From the NCBI GenBank assembly GCA_050011415.1, contig JBEKJD010000067.1:1-11808 (forward strand): a stretch of 11,808 nt of DNA, given 5' to 3'. This DNA is from JADFXI01 sp050011415 (GTDB lineage: Bacteria > Nitrospirota > Thermodesulfovibrionia > Thermodesulfovibrionales > Dissulfurispiraceae). Both the position numbers and the translations under genes were made by a program. The notes under the pieces are model-generated. The model searched no databases, had not been told where the DNA came from, and was given only the letters and a program-made list of their open reading frames with translations. Positions 7,387 to 11,808 of this stretch are shown piece by piece (within the stretch, counting starts at the first letter, position 1; every line of letters starts with the position of its first letter).

Positions 7387-8541
7387 CTATGCCTGCGTCT
7401 GCAGCGTAAAACTGAAGGTAGACCCTGATCCGACAGTACTGTCGACTTCAAGCCTGCCCCCATGCGCACTGATTATTTTTTTCACTATTGCCAGACCCAG
7501 CCCGGTACTCTTTTCATTACCTGTCGGCTGCGCGCTCAATCGCTGGAACTCGCCAAACAGTCTGGACTGCTCTCCGGCAGGAATGCCGGGTCCTTCATCC
7601 TTCACGCTTACCCTCACATTAGCGCCGTTACGCTCCAGCGAGATATAAACCTTCGAACCGGACGGAGAAAATTTAATAGCATTGCCGATCAGATTATCAA
7701 TGACCTGAGCAATACGGTCCCTGTCGCAATTAACGGCAACGGCAGAGGTAAATGTTGTGTGAATGGCAATGGATTTTGCAGCCGCGATAACCGAGGCGAC
7801 CCTGATCCTGTCTTCAAGCAGTTCCCTGAGGGAAACCGGGCCGACCCTGAGATCAAGTTTACCGCTTTCAATAACAGATATATCAAGCAGGTCGTTCACA
7901 AGGGCCAGCATATCATTGGAGGCAGTGTTAATAACAGTAAGATATTCCTTCTGGTCCCCGGTCAGGTCACCGAAAGCCTTGCTTATCAGTATTTCGCTCA
8001 GCCCGCTGATGGAGGTCAAAGGGTTTCTCAAATCATGGGCAGCCATTCCAAGAAATTTATTTTTCAGCTTATTCAACTCAAGAAGTTCGATGTTGGACTT
8101 TTCCAGTTCCTCATTTTTCCGGGCCAGGTCTGCCAGTAATTGCTTATTTTGCCTTTTCAGCTCATATTTCTCCACCACCTTTTCCACAGACAGGACCACT
8201 GTGTCCTGGATGTTCTCGTCCTTCTGCAGGTAGTCGTTGGCGCCGCTGCGGATGGCCTCTATTGCAACAGAAATCTCATTATTACCCGTAAGGATAATAA
8301 TCGGGATGTCTTCATCAATTTTACGGATTTCCTTAATGAGTTCGTTGCCGTTCATTTCCGGCATATTCATGTCTGAAATGATAACGTCAGCGCCGAATCC
8401 GCTGCGGAATTTGTTCAGGGCTTCAACGCCGTTCTCAGCGGTTTCCACTCTGTAGCCGGCGGCATCAAGGATCACAGCGAGCATTTCCCTTACAAACTGG
8501 TCGTCATCGACCACGAGGATTTTTACATCCTCAGCTTCCAT
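7387..8541 (-). CDS. receiver domain-histidine kinase hybrid (soluble)
   Basis: Cytoplasmic two-component protein of 384 residues with no membrane segment. Residues 1-120 form a receiver domain with acidic pocket DDD (about 12-14), phospho-acceptor D57 in ISDMNMP, T85 and K107. A coiled-coil linker rich in E, K, L and N (about 122-160) follows. The HisKA domain has the H-box AAHDLRNP (H169). The ATPase domain shows the N-box DNLIGNAIKFS, G1 DEGPGI, F-box LFGEF and G2 STGLGLAI. Phosphorylation of the receiver, probably by the CheA encoded just upstream, is expected to control the kinase, which would then signal to a separate regulator. The frame opens at a GTG (8547), but that codon overlaps the ribosome site; GGAGG at 8547-8551 sits 5 nt before the ATG at 8541, so I choose the ATG. 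The gene starts 18 nt after the cheA stop. No partner output regulator is in the window. Confidence 0.92.
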   Translation of the reverse strand: MEAEDVKILVVDDDQFVREMLAVILDAAGYRVETAENGVEALNKFRSGFGADVIISDMNMPEMNGNELIKEIRKIDEDIPIIILTGNNEISVAIEAIRSGANDYLQKDENIQDTVVLSVEKVVEKYELKRQNKQLLADLARKNEELEKSNIELLELNKLKNKFLGMAAHDLRNPLTSISGLSEILISKAFGDLTGDQKEYLTVINTASNDMLALVNDLLDISVIESGKLDLRVGPVSLRELLEDRIRVASVIAAAKSIAIHTTFTSAVAVNCDRDRIAQVIDNLIGNAIKFSPSGSKVYISLERNGANVRVSVKDEGPGIPAGEQSRLFGEFQRLSAQPTGNEKSTGLGLAIVKKIISAHGGRLEVDSTVGSGSTFSFTLQTQA

Positions 8542-8546
8542 AAACA

Positions 8547-8551
8547 CCTCC
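8547..8551 (-). promoter_or_regulatory. ribosome binding site deciding the start of the receiver-kinase gene
   Basis: Minus-strand GGAGG lies exactly 5 nt before the ATG at 8541 and overlaps the upstream GTG candidate at 8547. This makes initiation at that GTG unlikely. Confidence 0.7.
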
Positions 8552-8559
8552 GTAGGGTT

Positions 8560-10770
8560 TTATCCCGCAAGGTTCTGTATAGTCTCAAGCAGATTCGACT
8601 GGTCAAAAGTACCTTTTACGATATAAGCATTAGCGCCCACTGCTATTCCCCTTCTTTTGTCCTCTTCTTTTCCCCTCGATGTCACGATAACAACAGGAGT
8701 ATCTTTATAGGTCTCGTCCTTCCGCAGCATCTCGGTAAGTGAAAAACCATCAAGACGGGGCATCTCGATATCAGTGACAATGATATCGTACTTGAACTCC
8801 CTTGCCTTTTCGAGAGCCTCCATGCCGTCCTCAGCCAGTTCCACTACATAGCCGTAGGCCTCGAGAATGCTCTTCTCTATCTCCCTGGTATTGACAGAAT
8901 CGTCCACGACGAGAATATGAAGGCCCCCGCCTTCTGTCTTAACGGCATGAGCGTCTTTGAACGGACCGGCTTCCCTCATTTCTTTTGTAGCATCCACAAG
9001 CGCCGGAATATGAAGGACGCTGATAATTTCATTTTTACCGGAGAGGGTCACTCCTGATACAAGCTGTATATTCTTCATATGGGACGGCAGCGGTTTGATT
9101 ACCATATCTTCTTCGTCGAGAAGCGTATCTACCATTAGCCCTATGCTCTCGTTGCCTGCGCGGACAATGACAATCAGCGGTTCGTCTGCGGCAGTCTGTT
9201 GGCTGACCGTACCAGGGATACTCAGAAGCGACCCGAGAGCGGCAACCGGGATCAACTCGTTTCTCAGCGCAATCGCCTTTTTATCCAGCACCTGCTTAAA
9301 GTCCGCCTCCTGCGCCCGTACAATTTCCCTGACATAATGGGTCACAATGCCGAAGGTCATCCCGGAAACTCCGATGAGCAGTATGCGCATGACAGCAAGG
9401 GTCATGGGCAGGCGGACATAAAAAGTTGTACCGGCCCCGGCCTTCGTCTCGATACGGAGAGTACCGCGCAAATCCTCCACTATATTCCTTTTTACCACAT
9501 CCATGCCGACGCCCCTGCCGGAAACATCGGTGACAATAGCGCTCGTGCTGAAACCGGGCTGAAATATCAGATCGACAAGGGCTGACTCGGTCATAACATC
9601 GAGTTCATCCTCTCTGAACATCTTCTTGCGAAGCGCCTTTTCTCTTATTTTGGCGAGAGGGATACCGCCGCCGTCATCAGAGAGCTGTATCAATACGCCG
9701 CCGGCGTCATAATCGGCTGCCAGTCTTATGACGCCCCTGGCCGGTTTACCAAGTTTGACACGCTCCCCGGGCGCTTCTATGCCGTGGTCTATGGCGTTGC
9801 GTATCATGTGGACCAGGGGGTCGCCTATTTTATCAATCATTTTCTTATCGAGCTCGATGTCTCCGCCGACAGTGACGATATCCACCTCTTTTCCGATGGC
9901 CTGAGAGATATCGCGCACCATTCTGGGCAGCGAATCAAAAACAAGCGAAAGAGGCACCATGCGCATCATCAGCGCCTTTGTCTGGAGTTCCTCGGTCAGC
10001 AGTTCCTGGATATTGTTGTAGTCCTTCATGTTCGACAAAAGTTTCTGCAATTCCGTGAAAAGCGCTTGCGCTGAATCCCCCACTGCATTGGGGAACCCGC
10101 CATTGCGTATGCTTTTCAGCTTCATCACCAACTCCAGGTTCCTTTTAGCCAGCCTCGCAGCGCCCTTAACGTCCTGGAACCTCTGCTTCAACCGGTTCTG
10201 GTTGGACACGATCTCACCCATGAGCTTGATAAGTTCATCCAGTTTATCGGAGCTGATACGCACCGTCTCCGGTACCTTATAATATTTCGCGTCCTTCACT
10301 TCAGGCCGCCCGACTTCCTCTTTTATGGCACCTTCAGCGGCCTGTGCCGGAGCAGTTGCCGCAACACCATCTGATGAGACCGCAGTCCCTTCAGCGGCCT
10401 GTGACAGTGCTTCGCACAGGGCGCTGTAGTCGGCAGTAATCTCCTGCCCTGCTGCGGTCTTATCTATCATATCCGTAATAGCGTCGATACCCCTGAAGAT
10501 AAGATCGGCAAGTCCCTTTGAATGAGCAATCTTCCTGTCCCTCAGCGACCCCAGGGCATCTTCGAGCTTATGGGCCACCTCGGCTATTGCTGCAAGTTTC
10601 AACATGCGCGAAGACCCTTTAATTGTATGGGCGGAACGAAAAACAGCGTTTATGGTTTCAGCGTCATCCGGATTCCTTTCCAGCGTTACCAGCCCTTCGT
10701 TGAGCTTATTGATGTGCTCGCGGGCCTCTTCGACAAAACGCGCCATGAATTTCGCCATATCCAGGGCCAT
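8560..10770 (-). CDS. CheA-type hybrid histidine kinase with C-terminal receiver (WspE/FrzE-like)
   Basis: Central kinase of a chemosensory array, 736 residues, cytoplasmic. Domains in order: Hpt/P1 (about 1-105) with phospho-accepting H48 in SAHTIKGSSR; a low-complexity Ala/Glu linker (about 108-165) where CheA normally has the P2 domain; P3 dimerisation (about 168-270); P4 ATPase (about 275-456) with N-box HMIRNAIDHG (N325), G1 DDGGGI (365-370) and G2 GRGVGMDVV; a CheW-like P5 domain (about 458-595); and a receiver (about 617-736) with D623/D624, phospho-acceptor D667, T697/S698 and K719. This CheA-REC arrangement is typical of WspE, FrzE and related systems. The missing P2 suggests no dedicated CheY docking. 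The attached receiver may be the primary phosphate target or a sink. The ATG overlaps the cheR stop by one base (TGATG), with a G-rich ribosome site just upstream, so translation is probably coupled. Confidence 0.94.
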   Translation of the reverse strand: MALDMAKFMARFVEEAREHINKLNEGLVTLERNPDDAETINAVFRSAHTIKGSSRMLKLAAIAEVAHKLEDALGSLRDRKIAHSKGLADLIFRGIDAITDMIDKTAAGQEITADYSALCEALSQAAEGTAVSSDGVAATAPAQAAEGAIKEEVGRPEVKDAKYYKVPETVRISSDKLDELIKLMGEIVSNQNRLKQRFQDVKGAARLAKRNLELVMKLKSIRNGGFPNAVGDSAQALFTELQKLLSNMKDYNNIQELLTEELQTKALMMRMVPLSLVFDSLPRMVRDISQAIGKEVDIVTVGGDIELDKKMIDKIGDPLVHMIRNAIDHGIEAPGERVKLGKPARGVIRLAADYDAGGVLIQLSDDGGGIPLAKIREKALRKKMFREDELDVMTESALVDLIFQPGFSTSAIVTDVSGRGVGMDVVKRNIVEDLRGTLRIETKAGAGTTFYVRLPMTLAVMRILLIGVSGMTFGIVTHYVREIVRAQEADFKQVLDKKAIALRNELIPVAALGSLLSIPGTVSQQTAADEPLIVIVRAGNESIGLMVDTLLDEEDMVIKPLPSHMKNIQLVSGVTLSGKNEIISVLHIPALVDATKEMREAGPFKDAHAVKTEGGGLHILVVDDSVNTREIEKSILEAYGYVVELAEDGMEALEKAREFKYDIIVTDIEMPRLDGFSLTEMLRKDETYKDTPVVIVTSRGKEEDKRRGIAVGANAYIVKGTFDQSNLLETIQNLAG
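10331..10403 (-). repeat. in-frame 16-bp direct repeat in the CheA linker
   Basis: A 16-base sequence at 10331-10346 recurs exactly at 10388-10403. The 57-bp offset is a multiple of three. It encodes the QAAEG motif twice in the flexible linker that replaces P2. This is probably a small internal duplication tolerated in a disordered region. Confidence 0.6.
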
Positions 10771-11808
10771 CAGATCCCCCCCGGACCGGCTGCCAGGTTT
10801 TTCAACCGGGCAAGATTATGGCTGCACAGATGCGCTATCTGGTCGGCAGAGAACGCGAGAGGGAAGAACTCAAGCCCATGGTCCTGGAGGTCGCCTTTCA
10901 CGAGCAGTTTTACTACAATCTCGTATTCGCGGCAGGCCGTTGCAGGTTCACCACGGCAGCTGTAAATCTCGGCCAAATAAAAATGTGCCAGCCAGCAGGA
11001 AGACCGGATGTATAATGCTTCTTTAAAACGTCTGAAGGCCGACTCTTCGTCACCCTTCATCTTTGCGATCAGCCCTAAAAGCAGGTACCCTTCAAGACAC
11101 CACTGGTCCATTTCTATGCTGCGCAGGCAGATACCTTCTGCATCATCAAGCAGCCTCATGTTGATCAAAACGCTGCCCTTAAGGGTGTAGGCCCTGACAA
11201 AGGCAGGTTCCAGCTCTATCATCTCATTCAGACAGCGCAGCGCATCAATGTATTTCCTGTCCCTGGCGTGTCCGAGGGCTTGATCAAAAAGCAGGTGATT
11301 GTCTTTTCTCCTTTCACCGGCGGGCCGGTCTTTCTGCGAAGAAACTACCGGAAGTCCGGTATGTTTTCGCGCAGCACGACCTTCTCTCCGCATATCCGTC
11401 CGGTCAGGCAGACAGACTTTTCTCCTGTTGCCGACGCCGGCCTCAATATGCTTCCGGTATAGAAAGAGACCGTCCAATTCCATCAGGGAAAGGACTCCGA
11501 TATCATGGGACAGTGTCTCCGTGGAGCTGACCAGCAGATATCCATTTTCGCTCAGGAGTCCCGCAAGTTTACTGAATATGTTTTTCCGGGTTTCCGGTTC
11601 AAAATAGATGGAAACGTTCCGGTAAAAAATAATGTCGGAGTCCTGAAGTCCGGAAGGATATGACTCGCTTAAACAGTTGAGTTCAATAAACTCCACGCTG
11701 CTCCTGACAGCATCCCTGATTTTATATCCGGCATTGCCGGTCCTCTCGAAATATTTTGCCATAAGATCGTCAGGGAAGCCCCTGAATGAGTGTGAGCCGT
11801 AAACTCCA
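10770..11808 (-). CDS. CheR-type methyltransferase fused to TPR repeats (N-terminus beyond window)
   Basis: C-terminal part of a chemoreceptor glutamate methyltransferase, which uses S-adenosylmethionine to methylate receptor glutamates. The frame is open to the window end. The residues before the first in-frame ATG (11762) read GVYGSHSFRGFPDDL, a CheR-family sequence, so that ATG is internal and the real start lies beyond 11808. Counting from that internal Met, the methyltransferase core continues to about residue 104. It includes the family motif DSDIIFYRNVSIYF (41-54) and the following GYLLVSSTETL strand (74-84). A basic, probably flexible linker (about 105-152) leads to about four TPR units (155-290), as in the WspC-type CheR-TPR proteins. 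The SAM-binding N-terminal half is off-window. The stop overlaps the cheA start by one base. Receptor and CheW genes would be expected further upstream but are not visible. Confidence 0.9.
   Translation of the reverse strand, partial: GVYGSHSFRGFPDDLMAKYFERTGNAGYKIRDAVRSSVEFIELNCLSESYPSGLQDSDIIFYRNVSIYFEPETRKNIFSKLAGLLSENGYLLVSSTETLSHDIGVLSLMELDGLFLYRKHIEAGVGNRRKVCLPDRTDMRREGRAARKHTGLPVVSSQKDRPAGERRKDNHLLFDQALGHARDRKYIDALRCLNEMIELEPAFVRAYTLKGSVLINMRLLDDAEGICLRSIEMDQWCLEGYLLLGLIAKMKGDEESAFRRFKEALYIRSSCWLAHFYLAEIYSCRGEPATACREYEIVVKLLVKGDLQDHGLEFFPLAFSADQIAHLCSHNLARLKNLAAGPGGI

Noticed and set aside
7462..8455. Long plus-strand frames (up to 225 residues) over the receiver-kinase gene
   Set aside because: The minus-strand frame carries all kinase and receiver motifs; the plus-strand translations show no recognisable domain.
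10770..11762. Treating the ATG at 11762 as the true start of the CheR-TPR gene
   Set aside because: The frame stays open to the window edge and the upstream codons encode CheR-like residues (SFRGFPDDL), so this is an internal Met of a gene cut by the window.

Overview
The window looks like a chromosomal segment from a Gram-negative bacterium of moderate GC content. The secreted proteins carry BACON-type repeats, and the chemosensory genes encode hybrid CheA and CheR-TPR proteins. This combination is common in Desulfobacterota/Geobacter-like and Nitrospirota-like genomes. That placement is inferred from protein style; no rRNA, tRNA or other marker is present. I see no complete mobile element, CRISPR array or RNA gene.

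Layout. (1) Positions 1-199 are non-coding and hold a long perfect inverted repeat (37-85) and a second hairpin (135-170) just before a plus-strand gene. (2) 236-1930 (+) encodes an exported two-domain 5'-nucleotidase. (3) Convergent to it, 1985-5227 (-) encodes a large secreted metzincin-like metalloprotease with BACON and kelch-like repeats and a short beta-helix-like tail; a good sigma-54 (-24/-12) promoter match lies upstream at 5356-5371. (4) 5228-5615 is a divergent intergenic region with that promoter and short repeats that may be a repeat-element relic. (5) 5616-6416 (+) is a TauE/SafE-type membrane protein. (6) From the right edge leftward on the minus strand lies a compact operon: cheR-TPR (cut by the window edge), cheA-REC, receiver-histidine kinase, and a NagA-like amidohydrolase. 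Its junctions are a 1-nt overlap, an 18-nt gap and a 5-nt gap.

How it fits together. The operon resembles chemosensory systems of the alternative-function (Wsp/Frz/Che3-like) kind rather than flagellar chemotaxis. A CheR-TPR methyltransferase would tune a receptor, a CheA lacking a P2 domain carries its own receiver, and a soluble receiver-kinase is the likely next relay step. No receptor, CheW, CheB, free-standing CheY or DNA-binding output is visible; these may lie beyond position 11808 or elsewhere. The most unusual point is the last gene: a NagA-type TIM-barrel enzyme with its metal and catalytic residues in place but without either half of the usual beta-sandwich domain, tightly linked to the signalling genes. 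An amino-sugar-related substrate or signal connected to the pathway is a testable inference, not shown by the sequence. The two exported hydrolases and the TauE/SafE protein look like unrelated neighbours.
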